DNA from: Thalassobius sp049116315 | GTDB taxonomy: Bacteria; Pseudomonadota; Alphaproteobacteria; Rhodobacterales; Rhodobacteraceae | Length of the DNA: 64,000 bases | Reading direction: 5' to 3' | NCBI GenBank assembly: GCA_049116315.1 | Contig: JAGDZD010000022.1 | Coordinates: 1-64,000, forward strand | In this document: positions 51,476 to 61,481 of the stretch, one piece after another | How the letters are laid out: every line of letters starts with the position of its first letter | How positions within the stretch are numbered: position 1 is the stretch's first letter | Notes under the pieces: model-generated | What the model was told of the DNA's origin: nothing | The model's input: the letters and a program-made list of their open reading frames with translations, nothing else | The model's database searches: none | Program-made: the position numbers and the translations under genes

Positions 51476-54400
51476 TGCGCCGTTATTTGACACCTCTCTG
51501 TCTTGGCCTGTGCCTATCGGCCCCCGCATTGGCGCAGGACACGTCAGAGCCGACCTATCTGGAAGGCCTGCTTCAGAACGCGTTGTCAGGCGACGGGCGC
51601 GTGGTCACTGTCGAAGGGTTTGAAGGCGCGTGGAGTTCCAGCGCAACCATCAAGTCGCTGCGAATTGCCGACAGCCAAGGGGACTGGCTGTCGTTGGAGA
51701 ACCTGCGCCTCACCTGGAGCCGCGCGGCTTTGCTGCGTGGTCAATTGGAGGTGCAAGAACTTTCAGTCGAAGACCTTGTTGTTCTGCGCGCGCCAATCAC
51801 CCCCGCCACAGCCCCAAGCCCCGAAGCCTCAGGCTTTGCCTTGCCGGACCTGCCCGTTGGGATCCATCTGGACGCGCTCAAAATTGAACGGGCGCATTTG
51901 GCCGCGGCCCTCGTGGGGCAAGACCTGGATTTCAGCTTTGCCGGGTCCGCCGAATTGGCCGACGGGTCAGGGCGGGCACAGCTGCAGATCACCCGGTTGG
52001 ACGGCCCGCTCGGGGCTTTTGATCTGGCGGCCTCTTATGCCAATGCCACCACCGAACTTGATCTGGAACTTTCACTGCAAGAAGCGCCCGGCGGTTTGGT
52101 GTCGCAACATCTCACTTTGCCCGGATCCCCTGCGGTGCGTTTTGATGTGCAAGGCGCGGGTCCAATTGACAACTTTAAGGCCACGCTTGCGTTGGAAACG
52201 GACGCTGTTCCACGGCTCAGCGGCGCGGTGACTTTGGCCCCAACCGCCAACGCACTGCCCGGTTTCACAGCCGAGCTGGACGGTGATCTGGCGTCATTGT
52301 TTGCGCCCGAATATCAACAGTTCTTTGGGGCGAACCTGCGACTGGATGCACAAGGCCACCAACCCCAAACCGGCGGGCTCGTGCTGGATCAGTTTGCCCT
52401 GAACGCCGCGGCCTTGGCCCTTGAAGGTGCCGTTCATATTGGCCCCTCGGGCTGGCCGTCGCATATCGACCTGAACGGTCAAATCGGCGCGGACACGGGG
52501 GCGGTTTTGCTCCCGTTTGGCGGAGGCGCAACCGAGCTTCAGTCAGCGCAAATCGCCCTAGCGTATGACGCGACACAAAGCACGGAATGGACCCTAAAAG
52601 CCGATACAATTGGTTTGAAACGTCCCGATATTTCACTGGGCGCATTTGCCCTGACGGGTCAGGGTCATATCGTGCCCGAAGGGCGCTTTGACGGGCAATT
52701 TCAAATCGATGCAACCCAGATCGCTCTTGCTGATCCTTCGTTGGCACAAACCATTGGACACAGTCTCACCGGTCAGTTCAGCGCGGATTGGGCACCGGGG
52801 GCGGCCTTGACGCTGTCGCAATTGGATCTTGCGGCAGGGGACATGCGGCTTAAGGGGCAGATTGCGACCGATGTCTCTGGCGACGGGGCGCTGGTGTCTA
52901 TTGCGCCGGATATGCATCTGACGCTGGCCGATCTGTCACGGTTCCAAGACCTTGCGCAGACACCGCTCAGCGGAGCCGCAGCTTTGGCGCTGAAAGGCTC
53001 TGTCGCCCCTATTGAGGGCCGGTTTGATTTGAGTTTCGCGGGACAAACAACCGATCTCAACCTGGCGCAACCCGTGCTTGACCCTCTGTTAAAGGGCCCC
53101 GGCGCCGTGTCCATCGCCGTGCGACGCGACGAAACAGGCACGTTTGTGGATGAATTGGACATTGCCACCAACCACGCAAAGATTGCAGGGGTGGCGGCAC
53201 TGAAAACCGGGACCTCAAGCTTTGCGCTGACCGCAGATGTGCCCCAAGTCGCGCTTAGCCTGCCCGGTATTTCAGGGGCTGCGACCCTTGAGATTGATGG
53301 CCAGCAAGCCCAAGACCAATGGGAAATTCAGCTGCAAGGTGGCGCACCGGGATCAGGTCAGGTTTCAGCGGCATTCACGATCAATAGCGCCGGACCAATT
53401 TTCGGCCATCTAGACGCTGAGATCGCCGAATTGTCAGCCTATGCCAAAGCCGCAAACCGACCTCTGCGCGGCGCGGGGCAGCTGTCTTTGACTGGGAACG
53501 GAGATTTTCAGGAGCAAAGCTTTGAGACAACTCTGGCGCTGATCTCAGAGGATCTTGCCCTTGGCATTCCAGACCTCGACGCGCTGTTGGGGGGCACCTC
53601 AGAGATCAACATCGCGGCCAAGCGCACTGCCCAAGGCGACCTTCAGCTTGACCAAGCCCGCCTGCAAGGGCGCGAACTGACGGCGGATGTTTCAGGGCGC
53701 TATTCCCCCCAAGGTCATGGCGCACTCACCTTCGCCGCTGGCCTGCGCGATATTGGCCTGTTGGGCATTGGCATCAACGGACCACTTGACGGGGCGGGCA
53801 CCGCACGGCTTGCCGATGGGCGCTGGACTTTAGACAGCAGGCTAAGTGGCCCCGGCGGCACCGCGTTTGACACCAAAGGCACAGTGTCGGACACGTTTGA
53901 AACTGCGGATCTCGCGCTCAGGGGCACTGCGCCACTGGCGCTGGCCAATCCGTTTATCCGCCCACGCACCATCAGCGGTTTGGCCCAAGCCGATCTACGC
54001 CTGAAAGGCGCTTTGTCGCTTGCAGCCCTATCAGGCACCCTCACCACCACCGGGGCCCGCATCGCCAATCCCGATCTGCGCATTGCGTTGCAAAACCTGC
54101 GGGCCGCCTTGCGGTTGGGCAACAGTCAGGTTGCTATGGATATCGGTGCCGATATTTCGTCGGGGGGCCAGATCAGTGTGACCGGGCCCGTGTCGCTGAA
54201 CCCCGGATACACGGCCGATCTGCGCGCCGCATTGAACAATGTCAAAGCCACCGACCCCGCACTTTATCAAACCGTGCTGAATGGATCGGTTGCCGTGGCG
54301 GGACCGCTGGCAGGGGGCGCACGCATTTCCGGCCAGTTGACACTTGAAGATACCGAGCTGCGCGTCCCTGCAAACTCTGGCCTCAGTTTTGCAAACCTGC

Positions 54401-55191
54401 CAGGGCTGAAGCATCGCTTTGAACCGGCCAAAGTGCGCCGCGTACGCGACTGGGCTGGATTGATCGACACCGGCACATCTTCGCGGGCGGGTCCGGCCTA
54501 TCCGCTGGATCTACAGATCACCGCCCCCTCTCGTATTTTTGTGCGGGGCCGCGGGCTAGATGCAGAGTTAGGCGGCACGCTGACGCTGAGTGGCGACACC
54601 AACAATGTGATCCCGCAAGGCCAGTTTGAGTTGATACGGGGGCGTATGGATATCTTGGGCAAACGCCTCACCCTCAACGAAGGTCTGATCCAGTTGCAAG
54701 GTGCCTTTGACCCGTTCCTGCGCTTTGTCGCGCAGACAGAAACGGCCGGCACCACAGCGCGGATCATCCTAGAAGGGCCCGCAAGTGCCCCTGAGTTGAG
54801 GTTTGATGCCTCCCCCGATCTGCCACAGGACGAAGTCCTAGCCCGGATTCTATTTGGCAAAGGCTTGTCGACCATCTCTCCGTTGCAAGCTGTGCGCTTG
54901 GCCGCTGCGATCCGCACCTTGACGGGCAAAGGTGGCGTGGGGTTGGCCGGGAAATTGCGCAAAGGGTTGGCGCTGGATGACCTTGATGTCAGCACTTCGG
55001 ACACAGGGACGACACAGGCCAAGGCTGGCAAATACATCAGCGAAAACATCTACACCGAGGTGATTGCCGACAGTGCCGGCAAAAGCCAGATCAACCTGAA
55101 CCTACAGATCAGCCCCACCGTCACGGCGCGGGGGCGATTGGGGTCTGATGGCGACAGCGCCGTTGGGATTTTTGTCGAAAAAGACTACTGA
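51475..55191 (+). CDS. tamB: Translocation and assembly module inner-membrane component TamB
   Basis: 1238 residues. N-terminal signal/anchor (1-21), long beta-taco repeat body rich in GxLxLxG patterns, and a C-terminal DUF490/TamB domain (about 880-1238) with LPQDEVLARILFGKGLSTIS and GRLGSDGDSAVGIFVEKDY-like ending. Spans the periplasm as a lipid-binding groove with TamA. ATG overlaps the tamA stop (TGATG). Confidence 0.93.
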   Translation: MRRYLTPLCLGLCLSAPALAQDTSEPTYLEGLLQNALSGDGRVVTVEGFEGAWSSSATIKSLRIADSQGDWLSLENLRLTWSRAALLRGQLEVQELSVEDLVVLRAPITPATAPSPEASGFALPDLPVGIHLDALKIERAHLAAALVGQDLDFSFAGSAELADGSGRAQLQITRLDGPLGAFDLAASYANATTELDLELSLQEAPGGLVSQHLTLPGSPAVRFDVQGAGPIDNFKATLALETDAVPRLSGAVTLAPTANALPGFTAELDGDLASLFAPEYQQFFGANLRLDAQGHQPQTGGLVLDQFALNAAALALEGAVHIGPSGWPSHIDLNGQIGADTGAVLLPFGGGATELQSAQIALAYDATQSTEWTLKADTIGLKRPDISLGAFALTGQGHIVPEGRFDGQFQIDATQIALADPSLAQTIGHSLTGQFSADWAPGAALTLSQLDLAAGDMRLKGQIATDVSGDGALVSIAPDMHLTLADLSRFQDLAQTPLSGAAALALKGSVAPIEGRFDLSFAGQTTDLNLAQPVLDPLLKGPGAVSIAVRRDETGTFVDELDIATNHAKIAGVAALKTGTSSFALTADVPQVALSLPGISGAATLEIDGQQAQDQWEIQLQGGAPGSGQVSAAFTINSAGPIFGHLDAEIAELSAYAKAANRPLRGAGQLSLTGNGDFQEQSFETTLALISEDLALGIPDLDALLGGTSEINIAAKRTAQGDLQLDQARLQGRELTADVSGRYSPQGHGALTFAAGLRDIGLLGIGINGPLDGAGTARLADGRWTLDSRLSGPGGTAFDTKGTVSDTFETADLALRGTAPLALANPFIRPRTISGLAQADLRLKGALSLAALSGTLTTTGARIANPDLRIALQNLRAALRLGNSQVAMDIGADISSGGQISVTGPVSLNPGYTADLRAALNNVKATDPALYQTVLNGSVAVAGPLAGGARISGQLTLEDTELRVPANSGLSFANLPGLKHRFEPAKVRRVRDWAGLIDTGTSSRAGPAYPLDLQITAPSRIFVRGRGLDAELGGTLTLSGDTNNVIPQGQFELIRGRMDILGKRLTLNEGLIQLQGAFDPFLRFVAQTETAGTTARIILEGPASAPELRFDASPDLPQDEVLARILFGKGLSTISPLQAVRLAAAIRTLTGKGGVGLAGKLRKGLALDDLDVSTSDTGTTQAKAGKYISENIYTEVIADSAGKSQINLNLQISPTVTARGRLGSDGDSAVGIFVEKDY

Positions 55192-55198
55192 CTGCGCG

Positions 55199-55510
55199 CT
55201 AGACGCTGCCAGCTTTTTCGATCACCAAGACCCGCGCAGGCCCATCTGGATGGGCCACATGTTCATCCCCCGCCGCAGCATGAAAGATATCCCCCACCTC
55301 AAGGCGGATGACACGCTCTGCGGCGCGTTCACGCAGGTGCATATCCACCGCGCCATCCAACACCACAAACACCTCAGATCCATCATTGATATGCCACTTA
55401 TACGGCGCATCCGTCCAATGCAGGCGCACTGTCGCCCCTTCGATCTGATCAATATCAATCGCCTCCCAAGCCTTGGCCCCGGTAAAGTCTTTGGCAGTGA
55501 GTTTTCTCAT
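55199..55510 (-). CDS. Cupin domain protein
   Basis: 103 residues, a single small beta-barrel: INDGSEVFVVLDGAVDMHL and VGDIFHAAAGDEHVAHPDG (cupin motifs 1 and 2; the usual His pair of motif 1 is weak, motif 2 has His). AGGAGG at 6 bases. Divergent from the Lrp regulator gene. Function unknown. Confidence 0.82.
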   Translation of the reverse strand: MRKLTAKDFTGAKAWEAIDIDQIEGATVRLHWTDAPYKWHINDGSEVFVVLDGAVDMHLRERAAERVIRLEVGDIFHAAAGDEHVAHPDGPARVLVIEKAGSV

Positions 55511-55614
55511 TGCATCCTCCTGTTATGTCTTCTTATGTCGTGCATACCGTCCCATACCCGCCAGGTTTGGGCCACTTGCGGACCGACGTAACATGCCGAC
55601 GAAATGAGGTTTCT

Positions 55615-56037
55615 GTGCCCCTAGACGCCACTGACAAACGTATCTTGATGGCGCTGCAAAAAGACGGCCGTCAAAGCTTTGCAGCCCTCGGGCGCGCGAT
55701 TGGCCTGTCACGCACTGCTGTGCAGGACCGGGTGACACTGCTTGAGCAATCCGGCGTGATTTCCGGCTATCATGCGGCTGTCACCACCGCGGAGGCGGAC
55801 CTGCTTGAGGCGGTGCTGTTTGTGACCATCGCCGAGCGCCCCTGTGACCCCGCGCTGCGCTGGCTGGCGGATTTGGAAATGGTGAGCGAGGTTCTGTCAA
55901 TCGGAGGCGACATTGATGCTTTGGTGCGGTGTCGCGTGCCCTCGGGGGCTGCGCTGAGCGCGTTGAACGACCAGATCGGAGCGCATCCGCTTATACGCCA
56001 GTCTCACTCCCACCTGATCCTCACCCGCCTGCCCTGA
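55615..56037 (+). CDS. Lrp/AsnC family regulator
   Basis: 140 residues. HTH (about 4-60: LDATDKRILMALQKDGR ... RTAVQDRVTLLEQSGV) then a RAM/AsnC ligand domain. GTG start with GAGG at about 6 bases; the longer frame upstream is unlike the family. Divergent from a cupin gene, which may be its target. Confidence 0.87.
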   Translation: MPLDATDKRILMALQKDGRQSFAALGRAIGLSRTAVQDRVTLLEQSGVISGYHAAVTTAEADLLEAVLFVTIAERPCDPALRWLADLEMVSEVLSIGGDIDALVRCRVPSGAALSALNDQIGAHPLIRQSHSHLILTRLP

Positions 56038-56084
56038 TTCCCCAGCTCTTGAAATTTATGCCGACTCAGGCGATCTTAGAGTGA

Positions 56085-56099
56085 GAACAAAAGGGGATC
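56085..56099 (+). promoter_or_regulatory. Degenerate LexA box upstream of imuA
   Basis: GAAC-N7-GATC, one base off the alphaproteobacterial SOS box (GAACN7GAAC / GTTCN7GTTC), ending 3 bases before the imuA ATG. imuA-imuB-dnaE2 cassettes are usually LexA-controlled. Confidence 0.45.
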
Positions 56100-56102
56100 A
56101 AA

Positions 56103-56681
56103 ATGTCTGCTGATTTCTCAAATTGCTATCCACTGCGGCGGGGCCGCGCCCACGAAGTTGTTGGCCCCGGCGCCACATTCTTTGCGGTGACATGCTGCAA
56201 TTTCACCGATAAGCCTGTGCTCTGGGTCAGTGCTTCTTGGCGCCGAGATGTGTTGAACCCGATGGGGATCGCACCCTTTTGCGACCCCGGTAAACTTTTG
56301 CTGGCAAAGGCAAAAAATCAGATCGACCTCTTGGCGGTCAGCGAAGAAGCCCTGCGCTCTGGCGCGGTGGGGCTGGTCATCACCGAAACCTTTGAACCCC
56401 TGACATTGACCCACGGGCGCCGCCTTCAGCTGGCCGCAGAAACCGGCCGCTGCACGGGGCTGTTGATGACCCCAGATGGCATGGGCAGCAATGCTGCAGA
56501 AACCCGCTGGCACTGCGCGCCCCTGCCCGGGGGGGACTCGACTCTGCAGCGCTGGTCTCTTATAAAGAACAAATCAGGAACATTAACAAAATGGGTCACT
56601 CGTTGGGATGCAGCGTCGCGTCGTATCATTGTGGTTTCCGAAGTTGGCGAGCGATCGCGCGCTTCGCTTACAGCCTCTTGA
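56103..56681 (+). CDS. imuA: ImuA, RecA-like SOS mutagenesis accessory protein
   Basis: 192 residues, identified mainly by position before imuB-dnaE2 and by the ImuA/SulA-like pattern GRAHEVVGPGATFFA ... LLWVSASW ... GLVITE. There is no complete Walker A. Its 3' end overlaps imuB by 74 bases in another frame. ImuA acts with ImuB and DnaE2 in error-prone lesion bypass. Confidence 0.8.
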   Translation: MSADFSNCYPLRRGRAHEVVGPGATFFAVTCCNFTDKPVLWVSASWRRDVLNPMGIAPFCDPGKLLLAKAKNQIDLLAVSEEALRSGAVGLVITETFEPLTLTHGRRLQLAAETGRCTGLLMTPDGMGSNAAETRWHCAPLPGGDSTLQRWSLIKNKSGTLTKWVTRWDAASRRIIVVSEVGERSRASLTAS

Positions 56682-58080
56682 GGCCCCGTTTGCGCTGACC
56701 CTGCGGGAAAGCAATACCGACAGGCTCCACTGTGTGAACAGCTTGGCTGCGGCGCGCGGATTGTCGATTGGCATGACCTTATCGGATGCGCGCGCCTTGT
56801 TGCCCGATCTGACCACCCGTCCGGCGGATCTGCCTGCGGATGCGCGGTTTTTGCGGATGCTGGCCCGTTGGGCTGGCCGCTATTGCCCCTGGGTGGGACT
56901 TGAAGGTGAGGATGGTCTGGTGCTGGATGTCAGCGGCTCAACCCGGCTGTTTGGCGGGGAAACCGCGATGCTGGCGGACCTGCGAATGCGCTTGATGCGG
57001 GCGGGGCTGCAGGTGCGTATCGGGCTGGCCGACACCCGTGGCAGCGCCTGGGCTTTGGCGCATTTCGGCGAAGGGATTGCCCCCATCGGACAACCGCTAG
57101 AGGCGCTGCGGGACTTGCCGGTTGCGGCCCTGCGTCTGGACACAGCCACCGTGATCGGTCTTGAACGGTTGGGCCTGCGCAGCATTGGCGATCTGCACGC
57201 CGTGCCGCGTGCCCCGCTTGTGCGGCGGTTTGGCCCGGATCTGGCGCTGCGCTTGGATCAGGCTTTGGGCGCGCAAAGCGAACCTTTGGTGCCGCTGCGC
57301 GATCCACCGCATTATGGGGTGCGCCTGACCCTGCCCGATCCTATTGGCCTGACACGTGACGTCATGGCGGGCACCGGACGGCTGCTGGACCAACTCTGCG
57401 ACAAGTTGAAGGCCCAAAACCAAGGGGCACGTGTGCTGGAATTGACCCTGCGGCGGGTGGATCAGGCCAATCAGCAAGTTGAACTGCGTCTGGCCCGCCC
57501 CATGAACGACCCGCAAAGCATCCTGCCACTGTTTGAACGCGGGGTTGGCGAAATCGAAGCCGGCTATGGCATTGATCAACTGCAACTGCGCGCGCGCCAG
57601 AGCGAAGCCTTGGCCCCCGCGCAGATCCAAAGCGCCATTCATCAAAGCCGCGAAGATGGTGTGGCAAGCCTGATCACCAAACTTGGCACCCGCATTGGGC
57701 TGGAGAACATCCAGCGGTTTCTGCCGGCCGACAGCCATATCCCGGAACGCAGCTTTATTCTGGCCGCTGCCGCCTTTAGTGACGCCGTTCTGCGCCACTG
57801 GCCGCAGCGCACAAATCGCCCCCTTAGATTGTTCCCACCAGAGGTGATCGATGGCCAAGAACGCCGCCCACCAGCCCTGTTTCGGTGGCGCCGCATGACC
57901 CTGCGCAGTGGGCGACAGGTGGGGCCGGAACGCCTGGCCCCCGAATGGTGGATGTCCGATGAGAACTGGCGCAGCGGGCTGCGGGACTATTGGCAGGTTG
58001 AAACCAAAGAGGGCCGCCGCCTGTGGATGTACCACACCCCGGGCCACCCCGGATGGTACGTCCAAGGGGAGTTCGCGTGA
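56608..58080 (+). CDS. imuB: ImuB, Y-family polymerase-like protein (catalytically inactive type)
   Basis: 490 residues of the Y-family fold: VVSLWFPKLASDRALR at the start, GLVLDVSGSTRLFGGE in the palm, GLRSIGDLHAVPR helix-hairpin-helix-like part. The catalytic acidic residues of true DinB-type polymerases are missing, as is known for ImuB, which bridges DnaE2 to the sliding clamp. No clear clamp motif of the QLxLF type was noticed; QLQLRARQ (near 329) is a weak candidate. Confidence 0.92.
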   Translation: MQRRVVSLWFPKLASDRALRLQPLEAPFALTLRESNTDRLHCVNSLAAARGLSIGMTLSDARALLPDLTTRPADLPADARFLRMLARWAGRYCPWVGLEGEDGLVLDVSGSTRLFGGETAMLADLRMRLMRAGLQVRIGLADTRGSAWALAHFGEGIAPIGQPLEALRDLPVAALRLDTATVIGLERLGLRSIGDLHAVPRAPLVRRFGPDLALRLDQALGAQSEPLVPLRDPPHYGVRLTLPDPIGLTRDVMAGTGRLLDQLCDKLKAQNQGARVLELTLRRVDQANQQVELRLARPMNDPQSILPLFERGVGEIEAGYGIDQLQLRARQSEALAPAQIQSAIHQSREDGVASLITKLGTRIGLENIQRFLPADSHIPERSFILAAAAFSDAVLRHWPQRTNRPLRLFPPEVIDGQERRPPALFRWRRMTLRSGRQVGPERLAPEWWMSDENWRSGLRDYWQVETKEGRRLWMYHTPGHPGWYVQGEFA

Positions 58081-58094
58081 TATCAAAAGCGGGG

Positions 58095-58138
58095 GCGGAA
58101 AATGGCATTTTCCGGATCGGAAAATGAATATTTTCCGC
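58095..58138 (+). promoter_or_regulatory. Two tandem hairpins with an alternative outer pairing between imuB and dnaE2
   Basis: GGAAAATGGCATTTTCC (58097-58113) is a perfect hairpin, and GGAAAATGAATATTTTCC (58119-58136) a second one of the same stem. GCGGAAAAT (58095-58103) can instead pair with ATTTTCCGC (58130-58138). The folds are mutually exclusive and lie just before the dnaE2 start. Confidence 0.65.
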
Positions 58139-58156
58139 GCCCCGGCACATCCGCCA

Positions 58157-61100
58157 ATGCCATACTCAGAACTCTGCGCAGCCTCAAACTTCACGTTTCT
58201 GACCGGCGCCTCCCATCCCGAGGAGCTGATCACCCGCGCCGCAGAGCTTGGGTTGGAAGCCATTGCGATTGCCGATCGCAATACTTTGGCTGGGGTTGTG
58301 CGGGCCTATTCTGCGCTGAAAGAGCTCAAGCGCAGCGCCCAGGAAGAGCTGCAGATCCGGTCTGAACAACGCACAGACAGTTGTTCACGCTTACCCATCG
58401 GCCAGCGCAACCCCATTGCGCTCCCTCAGGTTATGCCGCATTTCCCGCGCTTGATCATTGCCTCGCGCTTGGTGCTCCGCGACAGCCCCATCCATTGGCT
58501 TGCCTTTCCGCATGACCGCGCCGCCTATCAACGGCTGACCCGCCTGTTGACCCTGGGCAAGCGACGGGCCGAGAAAGGCGCCTGTCATTTGGACATGCAA
58601 GACCTGATGGAGGGCTGCGCGGGCATGACGTTAGTCGCCCTGCCCCAAGCAGGGCTTACCGGGCCCTGTCCAGATCAGATCCAGAAGATGCAGCGCCAGT
58701 TCCCCGGGCAGGTTTTTCTGGGGGCTGCCCCCCGCTATGACGGCAGTGACCAAGTCTATTTCAACGCCTGCGCAAAACTGGCCCATCACGTGTCGGCCCC
58801 CATGGTCGCCCTAGGCGACGTCTTGATGCACCACGGCAGCCGTCGCCAGATGGCGGATATTTTGACCTGTATGCGTCACCACATCACCATTGATCAAATT
58901 GGCACCCGTGCGCTTGCCAATGCCGAACGGCGCTTAAAAGCCCCCGCGGATATGGCGCGTTTGTTTCGCAATCACCCTGCCGCCATCCGCCGCAGCAGCG
59001 AAATTGCCGCCCGCTGCACCTTTGATCTATCCGAGCTCAGCTATGAATACCCAGACGAAGCCAGCGGCACTGAAACGTCGCAGCAGCGGCTGGAACGGCT
59101 GACCTATGAGGGTCTCAACCGGCGTTGCCCCAATGGCATTCCCGACCAATACCACAGCCTTGCCAGCAAGGAATTGGCGCTGGTCGAAAAGCTGGGCTTT
59201 GCGGCCTATTTCCTGACCGTGCGCGACATCGTCGCCTTTGCCCGCTCCAAAGATATTCTATGTCAGGGGCGCGGCTCTGCCGCCAATTCGATCCTTTGTT
59301 ACGCGCTTGGCATTACCGATGTGGGTCCCGACACAATCACCATGGTGTTTGAACGCTTCATCTCAGAGCATAGAGGAGAGCCGCCAGACATCGACGTTGA
59401 TTTTGAACATGAGCGTCGCGAAGAGGTCATCCAGCATATCTATGAGAAATACGGCCGCCATCGCGCCGGATTATGCGCCACGGTGATCCATTTCAGATCC
59501 CGCGCCGCCATCCGCGAGGTTGGCAAAGTCATGGGGCTGTCACAGGATGTGACGGCGGGGCTTTCCAGTCAAATCTGGGGGCAATCCGGCAAAGGCCCAG
59601 ATCCCGATCGCATGCGCGAGCTGGGCTTGGATCTACAGGATCGACGACTGATGCAAACCATTCGGCTCATCCGCGAAATCATCGGCTTTCCGCGCCATCT
59701 CTCTCAGCATGTGGGCGGGTTCATTATCACACGCGGACGCCTAGACGAGCTGTGCCCGATCGAAAACGCCGCCATGGAGGATCGCACCTGTATCGAGTGG
59801 GATAAAGATGACATCGATGCGCTGGGGATTTTGAAGATCGATATCCTCAGCCTTGGCATGTTGACCTGCATTCGCAAAAGTTTTGACCTTTTGCTTGAGC
59901 ATCACAACCTCAGCATGGCGATTTCGACCGTGCCACAAGAAGATGCCAAGACCTATGACATGTTATGTGTGGCGGATGCGATTGGCGTGTTTCAGGTCGA
60001 AAGCCGGGCGCAGATGAACTTTCTGCCCCGGATGCAGCCGCGCACCTTTTATGATCTGGTGATCGAGGTGGCCATTGTGCGCCCCGGCCCCATTCAAGGG
60101 GACATGGTGCACCCCTATATCAACCGCCGCCAAGGCCGCGAGAAAGTTGAATTTCCCTCCAAAGAGTTGGAGCAAGTGCTGGGCAAAACCATGGGGGTGC
60201 CCCTGTTCCAAGAGCAAGCGATGCAGATTGCGGTGGTGGGGGCCGGGTTCTCCCCGGCTGAGGCCGACCGGCTGCGCCGATCTCTGGCCACATTCCGGCG
60301 GATGGGCACCATCGGCACGTTCCGAGATCGGTTTGTGAACGGCATGTTGGAACGTGGCTATACGACTGAATTTGCAGAAAAATGTTTCAGCCAAATCGAA
60401 GGTTTTGGCGAATATGGCTTTCCAGAGAGCCATGCGGCGGCCTTTGCCATGCTGGCCTATGTCTCGGCCTGGCTGAAGCGACACCACCCCGCCGTTTTTG
60501 CCTGTGCGTTGCTGAATTCACAGCCCATGGGCTTTTATGCGCCGGCGCAAATTGTGCGCGATGCCCGCGAACATCAGATCGATGTGCGCCCGATCTGCGC
60601 CAACAACAGCAAATGGGACAACCATCTGGAACGCCGCCCCGATGGCACTTTGGCGCTGCGGCTGGGGTTTCGCCAAATCAAAGGGCTGCGCGAAGAGGAT
60701 GCCAATTGGATCGTGGCGGCGCGGGGCAACGGCTATCCTGATCCCGAAGCGTTGTGGCTGCGGGCGGGCACCCCGCCACACACGTTGGAACGCTTGGCCG
60801 AAGCGGACGCCTTTGCCAGCATGGGGCTGACGCGCCGCCAAGCACTGTGGGATGTGAAAACCATCCGCTCACCTGCGCCGCTGCCTCTGTTCAATGACCC
60901 CATCGACGGGGAAGGCATCCGCGAACCACAGGTCGAGCTGCCGTCGATGAATCTGGGCGAAGAGGTGGTCGAAGACTATGTCACCACCCGGCTGAGCCTG
61001 AAGGCCCATCCGATGGAATTGATCCGACCCAATATGACCGGGCTGACCCTTCATAGCGAATTGCCCCATGCCCCGCTTGCCGGCTGCACCGTCTGCGGCT

Positions 61101-61474
61101 TGGTTATCACCCGACAACGCCCCGGCACCGCCTCGGGGGTGATCTTTTTAACGCTCGAGGATGAAACAGGGGTCAGTAACGTGATTGTCTGGCCCAAAAT
61201 GTATGAACGGTTTCGCGCCGTGGTAATGGGGGGACGGTTGTTAAAGGTGTCTGGGCAATTGCAACGCGAAGGTATCGTCACCCATCTGATTGCCCATCAC
61301 ATCAGCGATGAATCCCACCGTCTCACCGAACTTGGCCACCCGCTGGCCCCTGATATTGGAGATACATTGCCACAAGCCGACGACGCCCCCCGCCCCACCT
61401 CAAAAGGGCGCACCACTGCGCGTCACCCCCGGGAACAGGCCAAACGGCTCTTTCCCAGCCGCGATTTTCACTAA
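58157..61474 (+). CDS. dnaE2: Error-prone DNA polymerase III alpha subunit DnaE2
   Basis: 1105 residues, usual DnaE2 length. N-terminal PHP domain (about 1-230; YSELCAASNFTFLTGASHPEE, residues 3-23), palm with PDIDVDFEHERREEVIQHIY and the acidic DxD motif (residues about 413-417), YGFPESHAAAFAMLAYVSAW, and a C-terminal OB fold with GVIFLTLEDETG. No full proofreading domain. Start at 58157 begins the conserved block but has no clear ribosome site; an in-frame ATG at 58124 lies within the second hairpin and is the alternative. Confidence 0.94.
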   Translation: MPYSELCAASNFTFLTGASHPEELITRAAELGLEAIAIADRNTLAGVVRAYSALKELKRSAQEELQIRSEQRTDSCSRLPIGQRNPIALPQVMPHFPRLIIASRLVLRDSPIHWLAFPHDRAAYQRLTRLLTLGKRRAEKGACHLDMQDLMEGCAGMTLVALPQAGLTGPCPDQIQKMQRQFPGQVFLGAAPRYDGSDQVYFNACAKLAHHVSAPMVALGDVLMHHGSRRQMADILTCMRHHITIDQIGTRALANAERRLKAPADMARLFRNHPAAIRRSSEIAARCTFDLSELSYEYPDEASGTETSQQRLERLTYEGLNRRCPNGIPDQYHSLASKELALVEKLGFAAYFLTVRDIVAFARSKDILCQGRGSAANSILCYALGITDVGPDTITMVFERFISEHRGEPPDIDVDFEHERREEVIQHIYEKYGRHRAGLCATVIHFRSRAAIREVGKVMGLSQDVTAGLSSQIWGQSGKGPDPDRMRELGLDLQDRRLMQTIRLIREIIGFPRHLSQHVGGFIITRGRLDELCPIENAAMEDRTCIEWDKDDIDALGILKIDILSLGMLTCIRKSFDLLLEHHNLSMAISTVPQEDAKTYDMLCVADAIGVFQVESRAQMNFLPRMQPRTFYDLVIEVAIVRPGPIQGDMVHPYINRRQGREKVEFPSKELEQVLGKTMGVPLFQEQAMQIAVVGAGFSPAEADRLRRSLATFRRMGTIGTFRDRFVNGMLERGYTTEFAEKCFSQIEGFGEYGFPESHAAAFAMLAYVSAWLKRHHPAVFACALLNSQPMGFYAPAQIVRDAREHQIDVRPICANNSKWDNHLERRPDGTLALRLGFRQIKGLREEDANWIVAARGNGYPDPEALWLRAGTPPHTLERLAEADAFASMGLTRRQALWDVKTIRSPAPLPLFNDPIDGEGIREPQVELPSMNLGEEVVEDYVTTRLSLKAHPMELIRPNMTGLTLHSELPHAPLAGCTVCGLVITRQRPGTASGVIFLTLEDETGVSNVIVWPKMYERFRAVVMGGRLLKVSGQLQREGIVTHLIAHHISDESHRLTELGHPLAPDIGDTLPQADDAPRPTSKGRTTARHPREQAKRLFPSRDFH

Positions 61475-61481
61475 GGTTAGA

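Noticed and set aside
55148..55591. Plus-strand open frame of 147 codons opposite the cupin gene
   Set aside because: It has no ribosome site or domain; the minus-strand cupin has AGGAGG and recognisable motifs.
57908..58156. N-terminal extension of dnaE2 inside imuB
   Set aside because: Arg/Pro/Gly-rich and unlike DnaE2; the conserved block starts near 58157 (or 58124).
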